DNA of 64,000 nt from JOPF136 sp963773835 (GTDB lineage Bacteria > Acidobacteriota > Terriglobia > Acidiferrales > UBA7541), in assembly GCA_963773835.1 (NCBI GenBank), contig CAVZCQ010000004.1, positions 1,302,001 to 1,366,000 on the forward strand, read 5' to 3'. Positions 17,370 through 24,772 of the stretch are shown one piece after another. The notes under the pieces are model-generated. The model ran no database searches and had not been told where the DNA came from. It saw only the letters and a program-made list of their open reading frames with translations. Each line of letters begins with the position of its first letter. The stretch's first letter is position 1. The position numbers and the translations under genes were made by a program.

Positions 17370-18520
17370 GCGAACTCGAGATCCTGTTTGCGGTTCTGGT
17401 GGTCCTCTACCTGTTTCAGTGCGTGGCCTGGGTGCCGCAGGATGCCGCCGCGTTTCGCGCCACGTTTCTTTCCGGCTGGAAACTGGAAAGCGAGGGGTTT
17501 CGGCTGGGGGCCGCGGAGCTGCGCGGCGTGCTCGCGAATCCGCTGCCGCCGTTCCGTGCCGTGGCGGTTTGCCCGGCGCAGCTCGTATCGGTTTCTCCCC
17601 TGGGCGTGCTGGGGGCCGCGCCGGGAAGCGACGGCTATGCGGCCTTTGCAGGCATGGGCGAAGTGGCGGCCGCGGGGAAGAACGTCCACGTCAGCGGCGC
17701 TCGATTCGTCACTGCCGTGTCCCGTGCGGAAGCGGAGAGACTGGCTGCGTGGCTGGAGAAGCTTCGCGCGCTTGCGGAGAAAAAACGCGCGTCCGCAATC
17801 GAGAAGCATCTGGCCGACGCTCTGGATTTCGAGCCCGGGGCCGAACGTTATGCCGCGTTCGGCCGGAGCACGCGGCGGCTGCGGTGGACGTGCACCGCAC
17901 TGTTCAGTTTCCTGTTTTTGTTTCTGCCGTTGATTGTGGATGCCATCGGGCTCGCCCGGGTGTGGCCCGCGTTGCTTGCCGTGCTGGTGGCGCTCGTCGC
18001 GGTGATCGCCTGGGATTTCCGCCGCGCGCATCGGCAACTGCATCCCGGGGATAGGGAGGCGCGGTGGACGGCGGCGCTGACGATTGCGCTCTCGCCCGTC
18101 GCGGCGATCCGCGCGCAGGACGCAGTGTTCCGCGACCTCTTTGCCGGGTTCCATCCGCTGATCGTTGCGCGCGTGCTCTGCCCTGCGGATGAGTTTCGCC
18201 GGGCTGCCGCGCGGATGCTGCGCGAACTCACATTTCCGATTCCGGGGTCGGTCCGCGAAGGGAACGACGCGGAAACGCAGTGCGATGCGTGGTACCAGGA
18301 ACGGCTGGCGAGCGCCATGCGCAGAGCCCTCCTGGATGCCGGACTGAAGCCGGAAGAATTGCTGGCACCGCCGGCGCGCAGCGGGCCGCAGTCCACTTCT
18401 TATTGCCCGCGCTGCTGCCAGCAATACGCCATCGCGAACGGGACGTGCGCGGATTGTGGCGGGATTGCGCTGGAGCCGCTGGAGCGGGCGGCTAGTAAAG
18501 GAACAGAGACAGCTTGCTGA
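17366..18520 (+). CDS. Membrane protein of unknown function with C-terminal zinc ribbon
   Basis: The 384-residue protein has an N-terminal helix (LEILFAVLVVLYLFQCVAWV), a soluble stretch, a pair of helices at about 173-212 (LFSFLFLFLPLIVDAIGL; VWPALLAVLVALVAVIAW), and a cytoplasmic C-terminal region. That region ends in a four-cysteine ribbon (CPRCCQQY then CADCGG) close to the C-terminus. It is translationally coupled to the DUF2167 gene, suggesting one membrane complex. I do not recognise the family. The zinc ribbon could bind nucleic acid or a protein partner. Confidence 0.75.
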   Translation: MSELEILFAVLVVLYLFQCVAWVPQDAAAFRATFLSGWKLESEGFRLGAAELRGVLANPLPPFRAVAVCPAQLVSVSPLGVLGAAPGSDGYAAFAGMGEVAAAGKNVHVSGARFVTAVSRAEAERLAAWLEKLRALAEKKRASAIEKHLADALDFEPGAERYAAFGRSTRRLRWTCTALFSFLFLFLPLIVDAIGLARVWPALLAVLVALVAVIAWDFRRAHRQLHPGDREARWTAALTIALSPVAAIRAQDAVFRDLFAGFHPLIVARVLCPADEFRRAAARMLRELTFPIPGSVREGNDAETQCDAWYQERLASAMRRALLDAGLKPEELLAPPARSGPQSTSYCPRCCQQYAIANGTCADCGGIALEPLERAASKGTETAC

Positions 18521-18523
18521 AAT

Positions 18524-18545
18524 GGGGCACGACATGTCGTGCCCC
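18524..18545. repeat. Perfect 22-bp palindrome between convergent genes
   Basis: GGGGCACGACA/TGTCGTGCCCC occupies almost the whole gap between stop codons of a plus-strand gene (18520) and a minus-strand gene (18545). It differs from the 9990-10009 palindrome only at its centre and by one extra pair, and marks the same kind of site. Confidence 0.8.
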
Positions 18546-20155
18546 TACGACTTGCGGTCTCGGAGGATTTCGCGGGCGGCGTTTGCGCCGCTGGCGCCAG
18601 TGAGCCCGGTGCCGGGATGCGTGCCGCTGCCGCATAGGTAGAGGCCTGGAATCGGGGCGCGATAGCGGGCGCAATCGAGTGCGGGCCGCATGGTGAAAAT
18701 CTGATCGAGCGCAAGTTCGCCGTGGAAGATGTGGCCGCCGGTCAGACCGTACTGCTGCTCGAGGTCGAGCGGCGTGATCACCTCCCCGGCCTCGATGTGA
18801 TCCGGCAGTTTGGGGGCATGAACCGAGAGAGTTTTGATTACGGTGCGGAGCAATTCCTCTCGCTTTCCAAATTTCTCCCACGACTCCCCTTCCTTCAGCT
18901 TGTAGGGGGCGAATTGCGCGTAGATGGACATGACGTGTTTACCAGGCGGAGCGAGGCCGGGATCGAGCAGCGAGGGGGCGGCGACTTCCAGAACCGGCTC
19001 TGGAGAAATATCGCCATACTTCGAAGCGTCGAAGGCGCGCTCGAGATAGTCGAGTTCGTGGCCGATGTGCAGGCGGCCCACCAGGAGTTTCGATCCGCCG
19101 CCATCCAGAGCCGCGAGGGCGGGAAAATCGGGAAGCGCGTCGAGCGCCAGGTTCACTTTCGCCACGTTGCCCATCGAGCGGTAATTGCGGATTTGGGTGA
19201 GGAAAAACGGCTCCAGATGCACCGGGTCGAGGAGCTGGAGAAAGGTGCGCTTCGGATCGGCGGAGGAGACGACAGCCTTGGCGGCGATTTCTTCGCCAGT
19301 GGAGAGGGCAACGCCGGCAGCAGCGCCGTCGCGAACGTGGATCTGCGCGATGGTTGCCCCGGTGCGGATTTCCGCGCCGGCTTGGCGCGCTGCCGCGGCG
19401 AGAGCTGCGGCGAGCGCTCCCATTCCGCCCTTCGGGACGGCCGAAGGCCCCGCGGGATGCGGGTCCGCGGCGGCGCGCAGCAGGAGAGTGGCCGCGGTAC
19501 CCGCCGACCAGGGGCCGGTGGCTGTGCCGAAAATCGCGCGAGCGGCAATCGCCGCGCGCACGAGCTCGCTTTCAAAGAACTCGCTTACAAAATCAGCGAC
19601 TGCCATGGGCGGCCAGCGCAGGAGCTGGAACATTTCCTTGCGGCCGAGTTTGCGGAAGCTGCGGCCGGTCTGGAGAAATTTCCAGAGGTCGGGAAGATTC
19701 TCGACGGGCGCCTCAATGTCCGGCGGGGTAATCGAGAGGAGCGGGCCGACGACAGTGGCGGCGCGCTCGAGCGCGCCGCACAGACGCGCGTAGCCATCCG
19801 CATCCGCCGGGGAAATGCGGCGCAGCGAGTCCATGGAGCGCTGCGCGTCCGAATAGAGCGCGAAGGCGCGGCCATCGGGAGCGACGGCGGCCAGGCGGAC
19901 GCCGGGCTCCATCATCTCCAGGCCGTGGCGCGCGAGATCCATGTCCGCGGCAATGTGCGGCAGGAGCGGGCCCGCGCAATGGGCCAGCACGGAGGAGCGG
20001 AAGCCGGGATGAAACTCCGCGGTTGCGGCGACGCCGCCGGGAACTTCGCGCTGTTCGAGGACCAGCGGCTTCAGTCCCGCCTTGGCGAGATAGAACGCGG
20101 CGACGAGCGCGTTGTGGCCGGCGCCGACAATCACGATTTCGCGAACGGCTGTCAT
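18545..20155 (-). CDS. FAD-dependent oxidoreductase, phytoene dehydrogenase-like (COG1233)
   Basis: The 536-residue flavoprotein opens with a dinucleotide-binding motif, IVIVGAGHNALVAAFYLAKA, followed by LVLEQREVPGG, and ends with the CrtI-type GLYLCGSGTHPGTGLTGASG. This family catalyses FAD-dependent desaturation or isomerisation of lipophilic substrates. No carotenoid biosynthesis genes are nearby, so it is not assigned to carotenoids. ATG 20155 overlaps the stop of the upstream paralogue (ATGA), and the two proteins probably act as a pair. Substrate unknown. Confidence 0.87.
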   Translation of the reverse strand: MTAVREIVIVGAGHNALVAAFYLAKAGLKPLVLEQREVPGGVAATAEFHPGFRSSVLAHCAGPLLPHIAADMDLARHGLEMMEPGVRLAAVAPDGRAFALYSDAQRSMDSLRRISPADADGYARLCGALERAATVVGPLLSITPPDIEAPVENLPDLWKFLQTGRSFRKLGRKEMFQLLRWPPMAVADFVSEFFESELVRAAIAARAIFGTATGPWSAGTAATLLLRAAADPHPAGPSAVPKGGMGALAAALAAAARQAGAEIRTGATIAQIHVRDGAAAGVALSTGEEIAAKAVVSSADPKRTFLQLLDPVHLEPFFLTQIRNYRSMGNVAKVNLALDALPDFPALAALDGGGSKLLVGRLHIGHELDYLERAFDASKYGDISPEPVLEVAAPSLLDPGLAPPGKHVMSIYAQFAPYKLKEGESWEKFGKREELLRTVIKTLSVHAPKLPDHIEAGEVITPLDLEQQYGLTGGHIFHGELALDQIFTMRPALDCARYRAPIPGLYLCGSGTHPGTGLTGASGANAAREILRDRKS

Positions 20156-21846
20156 GTGGAGCGTGACCGGCGCTTTTTGAAGCGGGAGACGAGGGTGGCC
20201 CCGAGGCGAGCGGGCGCGCGGATGATGTCTGCGCTCCTATTCAATGACTGCATCTTGAAGTCGTCGAGAATGGCGAGGGCGCCGAGGCGGCCGGGAGCGC
20301 CCATGATTCCACCGCCCGGATGCGTAGCCGACCCGCACATGTAAAGGCCTTTGAGGGGAGTGCGGTAGCGCGCCCATCCCGCCACGGGGCGGAGGAAGAA
20401 CAACTGTTCGAGAGAGAGCTCGCCCTGGAAGATATTTCCCTCGGTCAGACCGAATATGTCCTGGACATCGGCGGGAGAGAGGACCTGTTTGCCGACGATC
20501 AGACTTTTGAGGTTTGGCATGTGTTCGGAGAGCGTATCCAGGACGGCGTTGCCGAAGGCCTCGCGCATGCGGTCGTCCCAGGAGTCGCCGGGGGCGAGCT
20601 TGTAGGGTGCGTACTGCACGAAGCAGGACATGGTGTGTTTTCCGGGCGGGGCCATCGAGGGATCGGTGAGCGTCGGAATTACCACGTCGATGTAGGGGCG
20701 GCGGGAGAAATGTCCGTATTTTGCGTCGTCGTAGGCGCGTTCCATGTATTCCATGGACGGGGACATGGAGATGGCGCCGCGGAGGTGCGGGCCAGGGCCG
20801 GGCTTGCAGCGCAGTTCGGGCAGGCCGTCGAGGGCGATGTTCACTTTTCCGGAGGAGCCGCGGTACTTGTAGCGCTTCACTTCGGCGAGGAAATCGTCGG
20901 GCAACTGGCCCTTGTCCATCCACTTGAGGAAGGTGAGATTGGGGTCGCAGCTCGAGGCGACGATTTTGGCGTGAATTTCTTCCCCGTTTTCGAGCACGAC
21001 GCCGGAGGCGCGGCCGTCGCGCGAGAGGATTTTCGCCACGGGAGCTTGCATGCGGATTTCCGCGCCGAGTTCCTTTGCGGCTGCGCCGATGGCGTCGGAA
21101 ATGGCGCCCGTGCCGCCGCGCGGAAGTCCCCAGGCGCGGAAGGCGCCATCGATTTCGCCCATGTAGTGGTGGAGCAGGACGTAGGCGGTGCCCGGCGAGC
21201 GAATGCCGAGAAACGTGCCGATGATGCCGCTGGCGGACATGGTGGCTTTGAGGACATCGGTTTCGAACCAGGTGTCGAGAAAATCGGCGGCGCTCATGGT
21301 CATGAGCTGGACGAGATAGTAGCGCTCCTGGCGGGTGAGTCCTTGGAAGCGGCGAGCGAGGAAGAGCAGCTTGGACAGCTCGCGCGGGTCGAGAGAGGTG
21401 GGGTCGGGTGGGACCATGGCCAGAATGGGCTTCACGAATTTGCAGAGCTGGTGCATGCATTTGCCGAATTCCTCGTAGGCTTCGGCGTCGAGGCGGGAGT
21501 GGCGGGCGACTTCGCGCATGAGTTTCCAGTGGTCGTCCATGCGCCACAGATAGTCGCCGTTGAACATGGGAGTAAAGGTGCCGTCGAGAGGGAGAATTTC
21601 GAGGCCGTGGCGGGGAAGGTCGAGGTCGCGGATGATTTCCGGGCGGAGAAGCGAGACGACGTAGGAGCAGACGGAGAATTTGAAGCCCGGGATGATTTCT
21701 TCGGTGACGGCGGCGCCGCCGAGGACGTGGCGGCGTTCGAGCACGACGACTTTCTTGCCGGCTTTGGCGAGATAGGCCGCGGCGACGAGGCCGTTGTGGC
21801 CGCCGCCGATGACGATTGCGTCGTAGTTTGAATTAGTGCCGGGCAT
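20152..21846 (-). CDS. FAD-dependent oxidoreductase, phytoene dehydrogenase-like (PYROXD2-type)
   Basis: The 564-residue flavoprotein has AIVIGGGHNGLVAAAYLAKA near its N-terminus, VVLERRHVLGG and a C-terminal GLYMCGSATHPGGGIMGAPG that closes the FAD site. It resembles the PYROXD2 branch of COG1233. It is the first gene of a two-gene operon with a paralogue and has its own promoter at 21896-21924. The C-terminal tail is basic (RFKKRRSRST). Substrate unknown; desaturation or oxidation of an isoprenoid or fatty compound is only a family-level guess. Confidence 0.88.
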   Translation of the reverse strand: MPGTNSNYDAIVIGGGHNGLVAAAYLAKAGKKVVVLERRHVLGGAAVTEEIIPGFKFSVCSYVVSLLRPEIIRDLDLPRHGLEILPLDGTFTPMFNGDYLWRMDDHWKLMREVARHSRLDAEAYEEFGKCMHQLCKFVKPILAMVPPDPTSLDPRELSKLLFLARRFQGLTRQERYYLVQLMTMSAADFLDTWFETDVLKATMSASGIIGTFLGIRSPGTAYVLLHHYMGEIDGAFRAWGLPRGGTGAISDAIGAAAKELGAEIRMQAPVAKILSRDGRASGVVLENGEEIHAKIVASSCDPNLTFLKWMDKGQLPDDFLAEVKRYKYRGSSGKVNIALDGLPELRCKPGPGPHLRGAISMSPSMEYMERAYDDAKYGHFSRRPYIDVVIPTLTDPSMAPPGKHTMSCFVQYAPYKLAPGDSWDDRMREAFGNAVLDTLSEHMPNLKSLIVGKQVLSPADVQDIFGLTEGNIFQGELSLEQLFFLRPVAGWARYRTPLKGLYMCGSATHPGGGIMGAPGRLGALAILDDFKMQSLNRSADIIRAPARLGATLVSRFKKRRSRST

Positions 21847-21895
21847 TATCCTTCAGGGCCCCCTGAAACTACCTTCGAGCGCAAGGCAACGGAGG

Positions 21896-21924
21896 ATTCT
21901 ATAGAAGCAGTCTGCGGCCTACAA
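21896..21924 (-). promoter_or_regulatory. Predicted promoter of the oxidoreductase pair
   Basis: Reading leftwards, TTGTAG (21924-21919) and TAGAAT (21901-21896) are 17 nt apart. The leader would be about 43 nt and contains GAAGGAT before ATG 21846. It is divergent from the VOC promoter at 21947. Confidence 0.55.
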
Positions 21925-21946
21925 GCCGCCAACCCCGTGCGGCCGA

Positions 21947-21975
21947 TTGCTCCCGGTCGAAGCCGGCGGTAGACT
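21947..21975 (+). promoter_or_regulatory. Predicted promoter of the VOC gene
   Basis: TTGCTC (21947-21952), a 17-nt spacer and TAGACT (21970-21975) put the transcript start near 21982. That is only about 8 nt before ATG 21990, too short for a normal ribosome site, so initiation would be near-leaderless. Confidence 0.5.
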
Positions 21976-21989
21976 GCGTTCCTTCTCCC

Positions 21990-22391
21990 ATGCAGACAAT
22001 TTTCCCCATCCTTCGGTACAAGGACGCTCGTGGCGCAATCCGTTCGCTCTGCGCCACGTTCGGGTTCGTCGAAGTATTCTCGGCGCCGGAAAAGGGAGAG
22101 TACGTCCGGCACGCGCAGCTCAAACTCGGAACCAACATCATCATGCTCGGCTCCGTCAGGCCCAACGACGGCATGGCCAGCCCGCAGTCGCTCGGCGCCG
22201 CCACGCAATCCCTCTGCATCCACGTGGACGACCTCGATGCACATTTCGCACGCGCCCGCTCCGCAGGCGCGGAGATTACCAGTCCGCCCCAAGACACCGA
22301 CTTCGGCTCTCGCGAATACCACGCTCGCGACCTGGAGGGTCATCCCTGGACGTTCACGACGTTTCTTCCCGGTGCGGTGCGGACGAAGTAA
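21990..22391 (+). CDS. VOC-superfamily (glyoxalase/bleomycin-resistance-like) protein
   Basis: The 133-residue protein has two beta-alpha-beta-beta-beta modules. It starts IFPILRYKDARGAIRSLCATFGF and ends with FGSREYHARDLEGHPWTFTTF, as in the glyoxalase-like PhnB/YdfO branch. Potential metal ligands include His99-type and Glu residues, but I cannot assign a metal site confidently. Such proteins include glyoxalases, dioxygenases and antibiotic-binding proteins; no substrate is suggested by the neighbours. Confidence 0.82.
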   Translation: MQTIFPILRYKDARGAIRSLCATFGFVEVFSAPEKGEYVRHAQLKLGTNIIMLGSVRPNDGMASPQSLGAATQSLCIHVDDLDAHFARARSAGAEITSPPQDTDFGSREYHARDLEGHPWTFTTFLPGAVRTK

Positions 22392-23059
22392 CTCGCCTGG
22401 GATTCCGGCAGAGCAACTGACGAGCGAGAGAGAGCCGGGTACCCCCTCCCCCCGGGAATGCGCAATCGCTTGGGAACAAAGGACTTGGAAAAAATTGAAT
22501 TTGTAAACCGTTGAAAATAAAAGGGGGGATTTTGGCGATTTTGCAAGGGAGTGCGTAATCGCTTGATTCTTATGGAGGTTGGGTTTGGTTGGAGAAACGC
22601 TGGAGTGCCAAGGGGCAAGAGAGCGGGAAATGCCGCACGAAGATTCTCGATGATCCGAGTCAATACCTGCGAGGCGATTTGTCAGTGCAAGTTTCATAGC
22701 TGCGACAACCAAAGGACTTGCAGGCGGTACCGTTCCGAGCGGCGCGACCTGGCGGGAAGTCGAGTTGATAATACGTGCGGACTATATCAGAGGAGTAATA
22801 AGAAGTCAAGGAAAAAATAGAGTTCGCCTCGGCGGCGGCTAAATTCTTTATTGGCAACTCTTACGGAAAGCGAATTCGTAAGTCCTTTGGAGGCAACTCT
22901 TACGTGTACGGCGGTGGGGATTGCCTGGTCGAATGCGTGATCCGCGGGCTGGCCGCGCCGTAATCTGGGCGCTTGGTGGACCATACGCTGTGGCTTTTCG
23001 GCGAGAGGAATTTTGAGCCTGGAACGTATAGGAGTTCTGAAACGGAGCGGCATGGGTGT
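22392..23059. other. Gene-free left margin of an AT-richer island
   Basis: No credible gene is seen. Base composition turns clearly more AT-rich from about 22450. Two imperfect copies of a short sequence (GTGCGTAATCGCTTG-like) occur near 22456-22471 and 22547-22562, and CAACTCTTACG/GAACTC-like motifs recur near 22855 and 22892 (GGCAACTCTTACG, twice). This looks like degenerate repeat-derived DNA marking the boundary of the island that extends to about 26745. Confidence 0.5.
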
Positions 23060-23611
23060 TCACAGCACTCTCGCCAAGTAGGTTTCTGGCTTCTCCATTA
23101 TTTCGGATAGGTTTTGAATTTGTTTGTTCACGATCCCTCGTATTGCTGCGATTTGTGGAGCGTACCCACTTTCAACACCTGAATTGGAATCGTGTATCTG
23201 TGAGAATTTGTTTGCCGCTATTGGGGAAAGGCTATTCAGGAGCATACGCGTTTCGTCCTGCCAGCTCTCCACTTCTCGTGTCCATCTATTTACTTCGTCC
23301 TTTGAATCAGTTTCGCCCGGGGCAGTCGCGGAAAGAGAGCTTCCTCTCCAACTCGCATTACTTACCAGCAATCTAGTAAAGGCGGTGTTCTCGTAGCTTT
23401 CGACCCTCACTCTCTCACGCCGCCAGGTCGTAAAAAGAGACACCAATAAAAAGCCAATTAATCCATACTTCCAAGCTACATTTGAAATTGTTCCGAGCCT
23501 AAATTTTTCGTAGAGGAGCAGCAAAAGCACAATCACGCCGCCTGTAACATAAGACTGCCAAATGGCAAGCACGGCTCGTATCCAAATCCCGATGTGTCGA
23601 AGAAGTGGCAC
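23060..23611 (-). CDS. Two-helix membrane protein of unknown function (island)
   Basis: The 183-residue protein has a membrane helix at about 15-36 (AVLAIWQSYVTGGVIVLLLLLY), a second at about 48-63 (YGLIGFLLVSLFTTW), a basic RRERVRVESYEN stretch, and a soluble C-terminal region of about 110 residues that is helix-prone. GGGAGGAAT precedes ATG 23611. It lies 110 nt downstream of the proteasome-like gene on the same strand, so both are probably on one transcript. No family recognised. A membrane partner or target of the hydrolase is a reasonable guess, not shown. Confidence 0.65.
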   Translation of the reverse strand: MPLLRHIGIWIRAVLAIWQSYVTGGVIVLLLLLYEKFRLGTISNVAWKYGLIGFLLVSLFTTWRRERVRVESYENTAFTRLLVSNASWRGSSLSATAPGETDSKDEVNRWTREVESWQDETRMLLNSLSPIAANKFSQIHDSNSGVESGYAPQIAAIRGIVNKQIQNLSEIMEKPETYLARVL

Positions 23612-23721
23612 GGCAGATTCCTCCCAAACTAATGGGGAGAGTACTTCGACATTTCCTCTTGCGTGAGAATGATAATCATTTCAGATCGGGTTCAGTACTT
23701 ACTAGGACCGGCGCATTGCCG

Positions 23722-24477
23722 TTAGCTTTTCGGTTTTCCTTTTCTATACTCCGAGTGCCAGGACAGAGACAGCGGAGTATCAAAAATAGATTTAGATACG
23801 GACTCGTTCGTGGTGCTATCGAGTTCTTCAAATCGATTCTCCATCTCCTTTATTTCCTTATCGTCTGTAAATGCGAGATCGAACCCTTTTCGCAACGCAG
23901 TGACATAGCTAGAGCCACCACAACCTGCTACGCCCTTTTTAACCCTGTGGACAACGTAAACCGCTAGGCTGCTCAACTGTGCAACCGTATAAGGTCCAAA
24001 GCCGTATTGAGTGAGCAATTGGTCGGCAAGAAGAACGCCCTGTCCGATTGCTTTTCGTCTGCTTTCATGAAAGGACGTGCCATCGTAATGAAACAATCGT
24101 GGATACAACCCCTTTCCGGTTACTCCGATTAGTAGTTCGACAGTCGGCCTTTCGTGTTCTGGGAAATAAGCCCATCGGGACAAGTGCTCATCAAAAAAAT
24201 TTAGAAGTCGCTCTTTGAACAGAGCGGGGATGTTATGATGCAGCGAGCCTTGTCGCCTTTTTAATTCTTCTGGAAGATCTTCCAAAAGAACTCCACGCGC
24301 CGTGTTGATATAATCCTCGGTGCCGGCCCCGGCAATAGCCACAATAATCCTCGGGTCGTTGTAGAGGTGCTCATCTATTTTGCCGTCGTAGGTTTTTATA
24401 TATCCGCTGATCGTTTTTTCTGTATCAGCGCAAAGCACAAGTCCATCATTGGCCCAAAGCCCCAAAGCAATAGTCAT
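23722..24477 (-). CDS. Proteasome-fold Ntn hydrolase (20S beta/HslV-like), orphan
   Basis: The 251-residue protein starts M-T-I-A-L-G-L-W-A-N-D-G-L-V-L-C-A-D. After removal of Met this aligns with the mature N-terminus of proteasome beta subunits: Thr1 as nucleophile, Asp17 in the CAD motif, and Lys32 where the family has Lys33. A G-Q-G triplet at 145-147 sits where proteasomes have GSG, and the C-terminal AVYVVHRVKKGVAGCGGSSY matches the closing sandwich strands. It therefore looks like an active N-terminal-threonine protease or amidase. ATG 24477 is fixed by AGAGGAAGG just upstream and by the need for Thr at position 2; the frame runs 115 codons further upstream. No HslU, Mpa/ARC or Anbu-operon gene is near. 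It is AT-richer than flanking genes and divergent from the coiled-coil gene. Confidence 0.75.
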   Translation of the reverse strand: MTIALGLWANDGLVLCADTEKTISGYIKTYDGKIDEHLYNDPRIIVAIAGAGTEDYINTARGVLLEDLPEELKRRQGSLHHNIPALFKERLLNFFDEHLSRWAYFPEHERPTVELLIGVTGKGLYPRLFHYDGTSFHESRRKAIGQGVLLADQLLTQYGFGPYTVAQLSSLAVYVVHRVKKGVAGCGGSSYVTALRKGFDLAFTDDKEIKEMENRFEELDSTTNESVSKSIFDTPLSLSWHSEYRKGKPKS

Positions 24478-24772
24478 CGCCTTCCTCTTTAGAAGCCGCT
24501 CTCGTTTTGACGATGGGATATGATGCGGCTTCGGGTATGCCCTAATCATCGGCCACCCCGGAGCTTTTGCCAACGGAATAATCCCATGCGAGATCGTGAG
24601 GTAGGGGCTCGCTTGAGTGCTGGCCGCCTTGCCGAGCGCAGGTGAGCCGTTATTCACCGAATCACCCAAAACGACCTTTCTCGGGAACATTATTCTGGAT
24701 TGTAGGGAGATGCATTCTCCAGCCGGATTAGTATGCTTGTCATCAAATACTGGCACTTGTATGCTATTTGCT
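24478..24772. other. Divergent control region of the island
   Basis: This region separates the proteasome-like gene (left) from the coiled-coil gene (right). The rightward promoter is identifiable at 24737-24765; I do not see convincing leftward hexamers. No gene is supported in it, although both neighbouring frames run open into it. Confidence 0.5.
24737..24765 (+). promoter_or_regulatory. Predicted leaderless promoter of the coiled-coil gene
   Basis: TTGTCA (24737-24742), exactly 17 nt, then TATGCT (24760-24765). The start codon ATG 24773 begins at the expected transcription start. No Shine-Dalgarno sequence precedes it, supporting a leaderless mRNA and this choice of start. Confidence 0.6.

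Noticed and set aside
20320..21831. 503-codon plus-strand frame across the oxidoreductase gene
   Set aside because: Shadow of the minus-strand flavoprotein, whose FAD motifs identify the coding strand.
22551..22820. 89-codon frame in the island margin
   Set aside because: Cys/Arg-rich, no ribosome site, in repeat-like DNA; not credible as a gene.
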